A DNA stretch of 64,000 bases from Streptomyces phaeoluteigriseus (GTDB lineage Bacteria; Actinomycetota; Actinomycetes; Streptomycetales; Streptomycetaceae). Under the pieces are notes generated by a model. That model did not search any database. It had not been told where the DNA came from and was given only the letters and a program-made list of their open reading frames with translations. Below are positions 18,004-27,829 of this stretch, piece after piece. Numbering within the stretch: position 1 is the stretch's first letter; each line of letters opens with the position of its first letter. The translations under genes were made by a program, and so were the position numbers. The stretch covers positions 491,040 to 555,039 of the forward strand of contig NZ_MPOH02000015.1 of the NCBI RefSeq assembly GCF_001896135.2, written 5' to 3'.

Positions 18004-19530
18004 CCGCGCCACCAGGCGAGGAAGCGGCGCCAGGCGTTCGGCCGGCGGGACGGTTCCCATGCGGGGGCCGGTTCGGGCGCGGGCCGCGGGGACCGTCGCC
18101 GCCGGCCGGGGTTCGCCGGGCGGCGGCAGCCGGGTGGCCAGGGGCGGAGCGACCTGGGCGGCGGCGGACGCCGGCGTGAAGTCGAGACTCACCGGGATGA
18201 CCGGGCGCGGCGTCGGGAGCGCGCCGTGGGTCGGCCTGACCATGACGTCCTGCTGGGGCTTCGGCTCGAAGCGGACCGGCAGTTCCACGAGGTGCCGCGA
18301 GGCGATCGAGGTGGTCCAGCGCAGGTCCTCCTCGGCGCAGGCGAGCTGCACGTCCGGCAGGCGCGTCAGCAGGGCGTCGACGCCCACGTCGGCGATGGCA
18401 CGGCCGATGTCCTGGCCGGGGCACTCGTGCGGACCGCCGCCGAAGGCCAGGTGGGCGCGGTTGCCCTGCATGTTGGCGGACAGGTCGGGACGGACCCGCG
18501 GGTCCACGTTGCCCGGCGCGGGCGCGAAGAGGAGGCCGTCGCCCCGGCGGATGCGCTGCCCGCCCAGCTCGGTGTCCTGCTTGGCGAAGTAGGCGAAGAC
18601 CGTACTGAACGGCGGCTCGTCCCACAGGGACTGCTCGACCGCCTCCGGCACCGTCATCTGCCCGCCGTTGAGCTGGGCGAGGAACCGCGGGTCGGTGAGG
18701 ACCATGCGCAGGGCGTTGGAGAGCAGGTTGACCGTGGCCTCGTAGGCGGCGAAGAGGACGAGGCGCAGATGCTCGCGGACCTCGTCGTCGGTCAGTCCCG
18801 CCGGGTCCCTGACGAGATGGCTGGTGAAGTCGTCCTGGGGGTCGGCGCGGCGGCGGACGGTGAGCCGGCTCAGTGCCTCCATGACGTAGGTGTGGCTGGC
18901 GATCGCGGTCTCGGTGCCCTTGAGCGCGTCCCGGGCGGCCTGGACCATCCGGTCGTCGTACTCCTCGGGCATGCCGATGACGTGGCACATCACGGCCATC
19001 GGGAGGTGCTCCGCGAACTGGCCCACCAGCTCGGCCCGGCCGCGCTCGCAGAAGCGGTTGACCAGGCGCTGGGTGGATCGGTAGATGTACCGGCGCACGC
19101 TGCGGTCGTCGATGGTCGCCATGGCCGCGGTGACCGCGCCGCGCAGCCGCTTGTGCTCGTCGCCCTCGGCGTGGGAGCAGATGGGCTGCCACGCGATGTG
19201 CGGCATGAGCGGGTGGTCGGGCTTGACCGCGCCGTCCAGCAGCGGCGTCCAGATCCGGCTGTCGCGGCTGAACTGGGAGGGAGTGCGCACCAGGTGCATG
19301 TTCTCGGCGTGGCCGAGGACCACCCACATGGGCACGTCGTCGTGGAGCAGCACCGGCGCCACCGGGCCGTGCTGTTCGCGCAGTTGCTCGTAGAGGTCGT
19401 CCAGGTCCTCCGCGCCGGGCCCGTAGAGCCGGTGCAGTCCGCCGGGGCCACGGCCGTGCGCGGGGCAGCCGGGCGGCGGGTCGAGGGCGAGGTCGTGCGG
19501 ACCGGTCGTCGTGGGGTGCTCAGGCGTCAC
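17997..19530 (-). CDS. cvnE: conservon cytochrome P450 lacking ExxR (CYP157-like), tail frame broken near 18060-18130
   Basis: About 510 residues. The heme loop FGGGPHECPGQDIG supplies the cysteine ligand (Cys370). Two normally conserved features are absent. The K-helix position reads EQSLW (299-303) instead of ExxR, and the I-helix reads AAYEAT (261-266), with Ala where the proton-relay Thr usually follows the acid. The EQSLW variant is what has been described for the CYP157 family of Streptomyces. After residue 420 a Pro/Ala-rich tail follows, and in another frame it ends PSRRPNAWRRFLAWWRGY at a stop at 17997. A net two-base loss (or one insertion) joins them. Last gene of the conservon, 134 bp after the GTPase gene. 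Confidence 0.88.
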
Positions 19531-19664
19531 TGGGTCGCTCCGAAGGGGGCCGGGAAGGTTCGGAAGGGTCGGGGAAGTCCGAGAGGTCGGGAAGTCCGGG
19601 CGGGCCGGGAGGCCGGGAATGGCCGGTCAGGCCGGGGTCCCGGGAGGGGTGAGGGCGGCGCGCG

Positions 19665-20285
19665 TCAGGTGAGGTTGCCGGCCAGCGCGAGGTCGTGCAG
19701 GAAGCGCGTCAGCGTCATCAGCACGTCGCGGCTGGAGGCCCGGCGGCGCACGTCGCACTCCACGATCGGGATCTCGGGCGGCAGGTCGAGGGCGCCCCGC
19801 AGGTCGTCGAGCGGGTAACGAGGGCCGTCGGGGAAGGTGTTGACGGCGACCACGAAGGGCACACCGCGTTCCTCGAGCCGGCCCATGGCCTCGAAGCTGA
19901 CCTCCAGGCGGCGGGTGTCGACCAGGACGACCGCACCGAGGGCGCCCTCGAACAGGCCGTTCCACAGGAACCAGAAACGCTCCTGGCCCGGTGTGCCGAA
20001 GAGGTAGAGCACGACCTGGTCCGTGATGCGGATCCGGCCGAAGTCCATCGCCACGGTGGTGGCGGTCTTGGTGTCGGAGCCGTAGTTGTCGTCGACGCCG
20101 ATACCCGCCTGCGTCATGGTCTCCTCGGTGGTCAGCGGCTTGATCTCGCTGACCGACCCGACCATGGTCGTCTTGCCGACACCGAAGCCGCCCACGATGA
20201 CGATCTTGGCCGCCGCCGTGGTGGTGTGCGGCAGATGATCCTCGGCGCGTGGGCCGGGGATGGTGTCAGAGCCGTTGAAGTCCAT
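19665..20285 (-). CDS. cvnD: conservon small GTPase (CvnD)
   Basis: A 206-residue Ras-like/MglA-type ATP/GTP-binding protein. It has Walker A GGFGVGKTTMVGS (about 32-44), switch II FGTPGQERFWF, VLVDTRRLE, and the NKxD-equivalent VAVNTF. Conservon D proteins cycle with the A (kinase-like) and B (roadblock) proteins at the membrane in a signalling complex resembling a eukaryotic G-protein module. Its first 20 bases overlap the cvnC end, indicating tight coupling. Confidence 0.95.
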   Translation of the reverse strand: MDFNGSDTIPGPRAEDHLPHTTTAAAKIVIVGGFGVGKTTMVGSVSEIKPLTTEETMTQAGIGVDDNYGSDTKTATTVAMDFGRIRITDQVVLYLFGTPGQERFWFLWNGLFEGALGAVVLVDTRRLEVSFEAMGRLEERGVPFVVAVNTFPDGPRYPLDDLRGALDLPPEIPIVECDVRRRASSRDVLMTLTRFLHDLALAGNLT

Positions 20286-20661
20286 GCATCACCGCTTCGA
20301 GGAGGGAACGGTCGGGAAGGTGCTGCCGGACGATCGGGGCGCGCGCCTGCACGAGTTCGGCCGCCAGCATCTCGGTGAGCAGCACCGTCACCACGCTGAA
20401 CGGCAGGCTGAGGTAGGCCGACACCTCGGCCACCGCCAGCGGGGCCCGGCACATCCGCAGCACCGCCGACTGCTCCGGGGTGGCCGAGGAGGGCGGTTCG
20501 GCGCGCGCCACGATTAACGTGACCAGGTCGAGGGGGGCGCGCTCGCCGTCCGGCCCCGTGATGATGTACAGCCGCTCGGGGTTCTTGCCCTCCCCCTCCT
20601 TCGGCGGCTGCTGGGACGGTTCCGGGTCGGGGTCGCGCCGCCGGCGTTGCGGAGGCGTCAT
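20266..20661 (-). CDS. cvnC: conservon DUF742 protein (CvnC)
   Basis: A 131-residue DUF742 protein with a charged, disordered N-terminus (about 1-28), RLYIITGPDGERAP, and a winged-helix-like region PLAVAEVSAYLSLPFSVVTV. The start ATG overlaps the cvnB stop (ATGA). DUF742 proteins are always found in this operon type; the winged helix suggests protein or DNA docking. Confidence 0.94.
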   Translation of the reverse strand: MTPPQRRRRDPDPEPSQQPPKEGEGKNPERLYIITGPDGERAPLDLVTLIVARAEPPSSATPEQSAVLRMCRAPLAVAEVSAYLSLPFSVVTVLLTEMLAAELVQARAPIVRQHLPDRSLLEAVMHGLQRL

Positions 20662-21065
20662 ACGCTCTGCCCTGTGCGGCGCGGCGGACTGGTCAGGTGG
20701 GCGCCGATCCGGACGACGAGGTCGCGCATCATGGCGCTCATCCGGCCGGCCTCGCAGCGCACGTCGGCCAGGACCGCGAGATAGGCGTTGGCCCCGGCGG
20801 ACATCATGTAGAAGTAGCCGCCGTTCAGCTCGATCATGACCAGGTTCATCTCGCCGTCGCTGGACTGGATCTCCTGGGCGACCGCGTTGGCCAGGCTCTG
20901 GAGGCCGGCACAGGCGGCGGCGACCCGGTCGGCGGCGTCGGGGTCACCGGCGTAGCGGGCGATGCGCAGTCCGTCGGCCGAGAGCACGACGATCATCTCG
21001 ATACCCGGAACGCCGTCGTAGAGTTCCTTGAGCAGCCAGTCGAAGTTTTGGCGCTGCTGGATCAC
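20658..21065 (-). CDS. cvnB: conservon roadblock/LC7 protein (CvnB)
   Basis: A 135-residue roadblock/LC7 (MglB-like) protein: FDWLLKELYDGVPGIEMIVV followed by LSADGLRIARY, and later MNLVMIELNGGYFYMMSAG. It probably acts as the GTPase-activating or scaffold partner of CvnD. The GTG start overlaps the cvnA stop by four bases (GTGA). Confidence 0.94.
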   Translation of the reverse strand: MIQQRQNFDWLLKELYDGVPGIEMIVVLSADGLRIARYAGDPDAADRVAAACAGLQSLANAVAQEIQSSDGEMNLVMIELNGGYFYMMSAGANAYLAVLADVRCEAGRMSAMMRDLVVRIGAHLTSPPRRTGQSV

Positions 21066-22687
21066 GTGAGGTCCCCTTCGTCGTCGGCCTCGGGCTTGGC
21101 CTTGTCCTTGAGCAGGTGCAGGTATGCGGTGGGATTGCGGGTGAAGTCGGTCGGGTGGTGCCCCGGAGGGGCCTCCTTCTTCAGGCCCTCCCAGAAGGCC
21201 TCGAAGGCCACGCCGGGCTCCTGCCGCTTCACGTCGGGATCGGGTTCCGGCTTCGGCTGCGCGAACGGGTCCGGCTCACCGGCGAGTTCGGCGGCCTGGG
21301 CGGCGTACGCCTCGCGGTAGCGCTGGCTGATCGGGATCGTCGTCTTGCTGCGGCGTTGCGGCAGACCCTTGTCGGTCCACTCGGTGACCTCGGGCACCTC
21401 GTCGTCCAGGGAGACACCCGCCGGGAACCTCGGGTTGGTGGGGCGACGCTTCTTCGGGGGCCGCTTCGGGCTCTCGACCTCGATGTTGCCCAGGTCGATC
21501 TGCGGTACGGCGGTGGCGCCGATGCCGTGGGCGAAGCCGGGCGCCGGGTCGGAGGTGACCATCTCGCTCGGCGCGATCAGTACGGCGCGGACGCCGCCGT
21601 AGGCCGAAGTGCGCAGCGACACCTGCATGTTGAACGAGGTGCAGAGCCGGCCGACGACCGCGAGGCCGAGGCGCGGGGTGCCGCCGACGTCCTGGATGTC
21701 GACACCGGCCATGGCCTGTTCCAGCATGCGCTCGGCCTTGGCTCGGGCCTCCTCGCTGAGGCTGACGCCGGCGTCCTCGATCTCGATCGCGATGCCGGTC
21801 TGCACCTCGACCGCGTTGACGTGCACCTTGCTGGTGGGCGGCGAGTAGCGGGTGGAGTTGTCGAGGAGTTCGGCGAGCGCGTGGATCAGCGGTTCGACGG
21901 ACAGGCCTCGGATGTTGACCTTGGCGATCGAGTCGAGCTGGATGCGGCGGTACTCCAGGATGCGGGACATGGCGCCGCGCAGCACGCTGTACAGCGGGAC
22001 CGGCTGGGGCCAGTTGCGGCTGGGGCGACCGCCGCCGAGCACGCCGATGGAGTCGGCGAGACGGCCGATCAGGGCGGTGCCGTGGTCGATGCGCAGGAGG
22101 TCGTCGAAGACCTCCGGGTTACGACCGTGGTCCTCCTCCATCTCCCTCAGTTCCGCGGCCTGTTGGTGCACGATGGCCTGGACGCGCCGGGCGACGCTGA
22201 CGAACGAGCGCTGGGCGGAGTCGCGCAGGGCCTCCTCGTGGTCGACGATCTCGAGGATCCCCTTGACCACCTTCCGCTGGCCCTCGTCGAGCTCGCGGTA
22301 GTCGGCGTCCACGTCGGCGAAGTGGAGCATCACCTCGCGGGGCGAGTTCCCGGCGCGCAACCAGGCCACCGCCTGCGGCACGAAGTAGTCGGCGAGCCGC
22401 AGGTTCTGCTCCCCCTGGGCGGCGACCCGGCGCTCCAGGTACGCGATCCGGCGTTCCTTCTCGGCGCTCAGTGCCTGCAGTTGACGGCCGCGGCGGGCCG
22501 ACTCGGCCCCGGCGGCGACCACCAGGAGAGTGGCTACGGCTCCGCAGGCGCCGACGGCGACCTGGGCCGGCACCGCCACCAGGGCGACGGCCGCGCCGGT
22601 CGCCGCGGCCATCAGTATCGCCGGCAGCAACACCATGCGCGCGTACGCCAGTTCACGGCGACCGGGTGGGGACTGAACACTCACCAT
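21062..22687 (-). CDS. cvnA: conservon sensor histidine kinase-like protein (CvnA)
   Basis: A 541-residue membrane protein. Two closely spaced N-terminal transmembrane helices (about 17-62) are followed by a coiled coil with QALSAEKERRIAYLERRVAA. A dimerisation helix (about 145-205) and an HATPase_c domain with N-box ALAELLDNSTRYSPP (about 266-280) and glycine-rich G1/G2 regions follow. The C-terminal 130 residues are charged and disordered. In conservons this protein nucleates the B-C-D complex at the membrane. Whether it autophosphorylates is uncertain, as no clear H-box is evident. First gene of the operon; promoter expected in 22688-22900. Confidence 0.93.
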   Translation of the reverse strand: MVSVQSPPGRRELAYARMVLLPAILMAAATGAAVALVAVPAQVAVGACGAVATLLVVAAGAESARRGRQLQALSAEKERRIAYLERRVAAQGEQNLRLADYFVPQAVAWLRAGNSPREVMLHFADVDADYRELDEGQRKVVKGILEIVDHEEALRDSAQRSFVSVARRVQAIVHQQAAELREMEEDHGRNPEVFDDLLRIDHGTALIGRLADSIGVLGGGRPSRNWPQPVPLYSVLRGAMSRILEYRRIQLDSIAKVNIRGLSVEPLIHALAELLDNSTRYSPPTSKVHVNAVEVQTGIAIEIEDAGVSLSEEARAKAERMLEQAMAGVDIQDVGGTPRLGLAVVGRLCTSFNMQVSLRTSAYGGVRAVLIAPSEMVTSDPAPGFAHGIGATAVPQIDLGNIEVESPKRPPKKRRPTNPRFPAGVSLDDEVPEVTEWTDKGLPQRRSKTTIPISQRYREAYAAQAAELAGEPDPFAQPKPEPDPDVKRQEPGVAFEAFWEGLKKEAPPGHHPTDFTRNPTAYLHLLKDKAKPEADDEGDLT

Positions 22688-23199
22688 GTGGGCACCCTCT
22701 GTAGGGGATCTGTCGGCATCTTCGGGGTATTAGGGAACAAGCGCACGAATTCGCCTCAACTCGGTGCGCCGCGGGCGAGCTTAGTCCGACCGGATCATCG
22801 CCGTGTCATATTCGGCAACCGCCTGAAACCACGGCAGCACCTGGAGTAACCTCGGGCGTTTTGCACGCACGGAATCCACTCGCACACTGTGCGTAACGGC
22901 GTACGGGCGCGCGAGAACCCTCACCGGGACGGGTGAATCGGAGGGGCGAGGCCGCCGTCAGGCGCCGGCGATGCGCAGCGCCGCGTCGCCGGTGGCGCGG
23001 GCGAAGTCCGAGACGGGCCGCCCGGGGCCGGAGCGGTGGACGTGTGCAGCAGTTCGGCGCGCGGCTCCAGCCCACTGTCGCGCCGCTGCGCGGCACGCGA
23101 CCGGCCGACTCGGCGCCCACTGCTCGTCCCCATGCGTTCGACCTCGCACACGGCACCGGACGACGACCTGGCGAGAGACCAGCGGACGGCGACCTGGGG
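22688..23199. other. conservon upstream region, no gene seen
   Basis: Holds the presumed cvnA promoter (minus strand; relatively AT-rich near 22730-22870). From about 22930 GC rises sharply and both strands carry Arg-rich frames without recognisable domains. I cannot support a gene here; it may be decayed sequence continuous with the repeat array that follows. Confidence 0.5.
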
Positions 23200-23360
23200 G
23201 GCCGGTACTTTCGGCTCCGCGTGGCCGGTACTTTCGGCTCCGCGTGGCCGGTGCTTTCGTCCCCGCAAGGCCGACGCCCTCAGCTCCACAGGGCCGGTGC
23301 TTTCGTCCCCGCAAGGCCCGCACCCTCAGCTCCACACGGCCGGTGCTTTCGTCTCCGGCA
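23200..23360. repeat. seven-unit 23-bp tandem repeat array
   Basis: Seven units of exactly 23 bp in unbroken register: starts at 23200, 23223, 23246, 23269, 23292, 23315 and 23338. Units 1 and 2 are identical, units 3 and 5 are identical, and units 4 and 6 form a third subtype (GGCC then a CCCTCAGCTCCACA core). All begin GGCC; five share GGCCGGT(A/G)CTTTCG. The alternation 3-4-5-6 implies duplication of a 46-bp dimer. Since 23 is not a multiple of three, it cannot encode a stable peptide repeat. No spacers, so not CRISPR. Confidence 0.92.
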
Positions 23361-23361
23361 G

Positions 23362-23781
23362 TCGCTGCGCACCGAGGAACGGCTCACCCGCGTCGCGGAC
23401 CTGCTCCGGCCCGACGCGTACGTCGCCGTGACGGGCGCTCATCTGACCAGGCGGCCGCTGAACCAGCCTGTCCCTGGCCGCCGTACTGGACCGTACGACG
23501 ACGGCCCCCGTGTACCGTCTGCACGCCCGGACGTCCCCGCCGAAGCCAAGTCTCGTGCACGTGGGCGAGGGAGGCGCGCCGGTCGAGGTGGAGGTCCGGC
23601 GTCTCCCGGCGGCGGGCCTGGGCGGGCTGCTGTCCGCCCTCCCCCGTCCGATGGCACCCTGGGCCGCATCACCCTCACCGACGGCGCGGAACTCCCGGGC
23701 TTCCTCTGCGAACCGTCGGCTCTGACGGACGCGGAGGACATCACGGAGTACGGAGGGTGGCGGGCGTACCTGGCCCGCTGA
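23362..23781 (+). pseudogene. allophanate hydrolase C-terminal-domain remnant (or frame-broken small AtzF-C-like gene)
   Basis: Three successive frames together encode a domain resembling the gamma-glutamylcyclotransferase-like C-terminal part of allophanate hydrolase. The pieces are VADLLRPDAYVAVTGAHLT; then LDRTTTAPVYRLHAR, PPKPSLVHVGEGGAPVEVEV and RRLPAAGLGGLL; then GTLGRITLTDGAELPGFLCE and DITEYGGWRAYLAR before the stop. Frame changes lie near 23470 (net two-base loss) and 23645 (one missing C). No start codon or amidase domain is visible; upstream is the 23-bp array. It is either a truncated relic or a short gene damaged by the same indels seen elsewhere. Family assignment from the GGWRAYL and LCEP signatures is moderately confident. 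Confidence 0.6.
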
Positions 23782-23853
23782 GGCGAGCGGGGGGCCTGTT
23801 CCGTCGACCGGTCCAGACCGCCCGCCGCCCGCCGCCGCCGACGGCGCGGCGTC

Positions 23854-26660
23854 TCAGCCCACCGACGAGTACGCCACGACGCCCCGCAACAGCGCGTCGA
23901 CCGCCTTGCGGGCGTTCTTCGCCACCGACGAACTCTCCGGGGGCGCCGCCGCCGCGATCTGCCCGAGGACGTCGATGACCTGCTTGCACCACCGCACGAA
24001 GTCCCCGGCCGGCATCTCGACCTCCCGCAGGACCTCGTCGAGGCCCTTGCCGGAGGCCCACATGTAGGCGGCCCAGGCGAAGCCGAGGTCGGGCTCGCGC
24101 TGCCCGACGCCCTCGGTCTGGCTGATCCGGAAGTCCTCCTCCAGGGCGTCCAGCCGACCCCAGATCCGCACCATTTCGCCGAGCGCGGCCTTGGCCCCGC
24201 CCGAGGGCAGCTTCGGCGCCAGCGCGTCGTCGCTGCTCCGGGCCTCGAACACCAGCGCCGAGACGCACGCGGCGAGTTCGGCGGGGGTCAGGCCGTCCCA
24301 CACCCCGGCCCGCAGGCACTCGCTCGCCAGCAGGTCCAACTCGCCGTAGAGCCGGGCCAGCCGCTTGCCGTGCTCGGTGACCTCGTTGCCCCGCAGGTAG
24401 TCCAGCTCGGTCAGCAGGGCCACGATCCGGTCGAAGGTGCGGGCGATGGTGTTCGTCCGGCCCTCGATCCGGCGCTCCAGCTGCGAGGTGTCGCGCAGCA
24501 GCCGGTAGTAGCGCTCGGCCCAGCGGGCGTGGTCCTCGCGGTCGGAGCAGCCGTGGCAGGGATGGGCGCGCAGCGCGGCGCGCAGGCGGGCGATCTCCCG
24601 GTCGTCGGCGGCCTGGGACCGGCCCCTGCGGGAGCGCTCCGGCTCGATGTGCCCGGCCTTGGTGCGCAGCGCGGAGGCGAGGTCCCGGCGGGACTGCGGC
24701 GAGCGCGGATTGAACGACTTGGGGATGCGCATCCGCTCCAGCGCCTCGATCGGCACCGGGAAGTCCATCGCGGCCAGCCGCTTGACCTGCCGCTCGGCGG
24801 TCAGGACGAGCGGGCGCGGCCCGTCCTGGTGCTCGAAGCCACGATGGCCGTTGGCCCGCCCGGCGGGCAGGCCCGGGTCGAGGACCAGCGCCAGCCCGGC
24901 GTACTTGCCGGTGGGCACGTGGATGACGTCGCCCGGCTTCAGCTTCTCCAGCGCCACCGCCGCCTCGGCCCGCCGCTGGGCCGCGCCCTGCTTGGCCAGC
25001 TCCGTCTCGCGGTCCTTGAGTTCGCGGCGCAGGCGCGCGTACTCCTCGAAGTCGCCGAGGTGGCAGGTCATGGAGGTCTTGTAGCCCTCCAGGCCCTCCT
25101 CGTTGCGCTGCACCTGCCGCGAGATCCCGACGACCGACCGGTCGGCCTGGAACTGCGCGAAGGAGGTCTCCAGCAGCTCGCGCGAACGATGCCGCCCGAA
25201 CTGCTGCACCAGGTTGACCGCCATGTTGTACGACGGCTTGAAGCTGGAGCGCAGCGGGTACGTGCGGGTGCCCGCGAGACCGGCCAGGTGGTCGGGGTTC
25301 ATGGCGCGCTGCCACAGCACGACGGCGTGGCCCTCGACATCGATGCCGCGTCGGCCCGCACGGCCGGTGAGCTGGGTGTACTCGCCGGGGGTGATGTCGG
25401 CGTGCTGTTCGCCGTTCCACTTGACGAGCTTCTCCAGCACCACCGAGCGGGCGGGCATGTTGATGCCGAGCGCGAGGTCTCGGTGGCGAAGACGGCCTTG
25501 ACCAGTCCGCGCACGAACAGCTCCTCGACGACCTCCTTGAAGGTCGGCAGCATGCCCGCGTGGTGGGCGGCGATGCCCCGCTCCAGGCCCTCCAGCCACT
25601 CGTAGTAGCCGAGGACGTGCAGGTCCTCGTCGGGGATGGCGGCGGTGCGCTCCTCCACCAGGGAGCGGACCCGCTCGCGCGCGTCCTCGTCGTTGAGCCG
25701 CAGCCCGGCGTACAGGCACTGCTGGACGGCGGCCTCGCAGGCGGCACGGCTGAAGATGAACGTGATCGCGGGCAGCAGGCCTTCGGCGTCGAGCCGCTCG
25801 ATGACCTCCGGCCGCCCGGGCGTCCACACCCTCGACCGCTGCCTGCGCTCGCGCTCCCGGTCCGCCTCGCGGATGTTCCGGCCACGCTTGCGGTCCTGGT
25901 ACGACGGCCGGCTGGCCTCCATGCGGGCCAGCCGCGCGAGGTCGGGGTTGACGGCCTTGCGGTGGCCCTCGCCCTCCTCGAACAGGTCGTACATCCGCCG
26001 TCCGGCGAGCACGTGCTGGAACAGCGGCACGGGCCGGTGCTCGGAGACGATCACCTCGGTGTCACCGCGCACGGTGTCGAGCCAGTCGCCGAACTCCTCG
26101 GCGTTGGACACGGTCGCCGAGAGCGAGATCAGCGTGACCGACTCGGGGAGGTGGATGATCACCTCCTCCCACACGGCGCCCCGGAAGCGGTCGGAGAGGT
26201 AGTGCACCTCGTCCATCACCACGTACCCGAGGCCGAGGAGGGTCTGCGAACCGGCGTACAGCATGTTGCGCAGGACCTCGGTGGTCATCACGATCACCGG
26301 GGCATCGGAGTTGACGCTGTTGTCGCCGGTGAGCAGGCCGACCTTGTCCGCGCCGTAGCGACGGCACAGGTCGGAGTACTTCTGGTTGGACAGCGCCTTG
26401 ATGGGTGTCGTGTAGAAGCACTTCTTGCCCTGCTTGAGGGCGAGGTGGACGGCGAACTCGCCGACGATCGTCTTGCCCGAGCCGGTGGGGGCGGCCACCA
26501 GGACGCCCTTGCCCGACTCGAGCGCCTGGCAGGCCTCGATCTGGAAGGGGTCGAGGCCGAAGTCGTACATCTCGCGGAAGGAGGCGAGCGCGGTGGCCTG
26601 CTCGACAGCACGCTTACGGGCTGCCGCGTACCGCTCGGCCGGTGAGAGGTCCTCTGTCAT
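23854..26660 (-). CDS. Ski2/Mtr4-like DEAD/DEAH-box RNA helicase, frame broken near 25480
   Basis: About 935 residues. RecA domain 1: Q-like FQIEACQALE, motif I APTGSGKT, Ia TPIKALSNQKYSDL, II DEVHYL, III SLSATVSN. RecA domain 2: TFIFSRAACE, AAHHAGMLPTFKEVVEELF, then VFATET joined to LALGINMPARSVV and motif VI QLTGRAGRRGID. A C-terminal arch/winged-helix and DSHCT region follows. The two halves are in separate frames; one C missing from ACCCTCGCG near 25480 accounts for it. Actinobacterial HelY-type helicases of this kind are linked to RNA turnover and stress. Start ATG 26660 gives MTEDLSPAERYAA. It follows tatC but is separated by a terminator. Confidence 0.93.
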
Positions 26661-26785
26661 CGTGCTTTCGAGCGTACCGGGCCGCACTGACAACAGGACG
26701 ATCATTATCCGGATCCACTGCCGGGAAACCCGCGTCCGCGCAGTTCAGGGCCTCACGATGGCTGCCTCCACGGGGCACAAGGCAA

Positions 26786-26817
26786 GCGGCCGGGCGCCGC
26801 ATGGGCGCCCCGGCCGC
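26786..26817 (-). terminator. hairpin after tatC
   Basis: GCGGCCGGGCGCC (26786-26798) pairs with 26804-26817 with one bulge, 21 bp past the tatC stop, separating tatAC from the helicase. Confidence 0.75.
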
Positions 26818-26837
26818 GAGGGAGATCCGTCCAGTGC

Positions 26838-27782
26838 TCAGGTCACGTCGTCGTAGCCGTTGACCCGCTCCGCGGTCGCCTGCTCGGGCAGCGCCCGGCT
26901 GGGGGCCACGGCCTCGACCTCGCCGATGGCCTCGGGGGTGAGATCCAGCTCGGAGGCCTCGTCGTCGGCGGGGGCCAGGGCGTCCCGGCGGCGCCTGCGG
27001 CGGTCGTTCAGCAGGGAGAAGCCGGTCGCGAGGAAATAGAGGATCCAGATCGGCCCGGCGAGAGCCAGCATGGTCAGCGGGTCGGTGCTGGGCGTGGCCA
27101 CGGCCGCGAAGACCGTGATGCCCATGATCATGCCGCGCCACCAGTTCATCATGCGGCGGCCGGTCAGCGCCCCGGTCAGGTTGAGCATGACCAGCAGGAG
27201 GGGCAGCTCGAAGGAGAGGCCGAAGACGAGCACCATGCGGACGATGAGGTCGAGCAGATCGTCCAGCGGAAGCTGGTTGTCCAGATCCGCCGGCGAGAAC
27301 TCGAGGAGCACCTTCGCCATCGTAGGCAGCGTCTTGTAGGCGAAGAAGGCGCCGCCGAGGAACAGCGGTACACCGGTGCCGACGAAGGCATAGGCGTACT
27401 TGCGCTCGTGCTTGTGCAGTCCCGGCGCGACGAAGCCCCACAACTGGTAGAGCCAGACCGGCGACGCGAAGATCACACCCGCCATCAGGGAGACCTTCAG
27501 GGCGAGCGTGAACGGGGTCAGCAGGCCGTTCAGCACGATGCGGGCGCAGTTGCCGCTGCTCTGCTGCGCCAGCTCGGAGAAGGTCGAATCGCACCCCACC
27601 GCGGTCAGGATCGGGTTCGTGAAGAACTCGATGATGTCCTTGTAGAAGAAGGCGGCGACGATGGTCACGGCGACGATGGCCAGCAACGCCTTCGCGAGCC
27701 GGTTGCGCAGCTCACGAAGGTGTTCCGCGAGGGGCATCCGCCCCTCCGGGTCCTTCTCCTTCTTGCGGGCAGACTTGAGCAA
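26838..27782 (-). CDS. tatC: Sec-independent protein translocase TatC
   Basis: A 314-residue TatC. The N-terminal cytoplasmic motif MPLAEHLRELRNRLAKALLA contains the conserved Glu for twin-arginine binding. Six hydrophobic helices follow, with PVWLYQLWGFVAPGLHKHER and FGLSFELPLLLVML as family landmarks. The C-terminus has an acidic/Arg-rich tail of about 60 residues after the last helix. With TatA it exports folded proteins with RR signal peptides. It lies 47 bp after tatA in an actinobacterial order pafB-pafC-tatA-tatC. Confidence 0.97.
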   Translation of the reverse strand: MLKSARKKEKDPEGRMPLAEHLRELRNRLAKALLAIVAVTIVAAFFYKDIIEFFTNPILTAVGCDSTFSELAQQSSGNCARIVLNGLLTPFTLALKVSLMAGVIFASPVWLYQLWGFVAPGLHKHERKYAYAFVGTGVPLFLGGAFFAYKTLPTMAKVLLEFSPADLDNQLPLDDLLDLIVRMVLVFGLSFELPLLLVMLNLTGALTGRRMMNWWRGMIMGITVFAAVATPSTDPLTMLALAGPIWILYFLATGFSLLNDRRRRRRDALAPADDEASELDLTPEAIGEVEAVAPSRALPEQATAERVNGYDDVT

Positions 27783-27829
27783 CCCACGTTCCCATCTCGT
27801 GCGGCGGGCCGGAGGTCACCGGCCCTGCG

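Noticed and set aside
23200..23360. Possible CRISPR array
   Set aside because: Units are directly contiguous with no variable spacers, are only 23 bp, and no cas genes are present; the RecB-like nuclease at 46391 is Cas4-like in fold but remote and typical of actinobacterial housekeeping nucleases.
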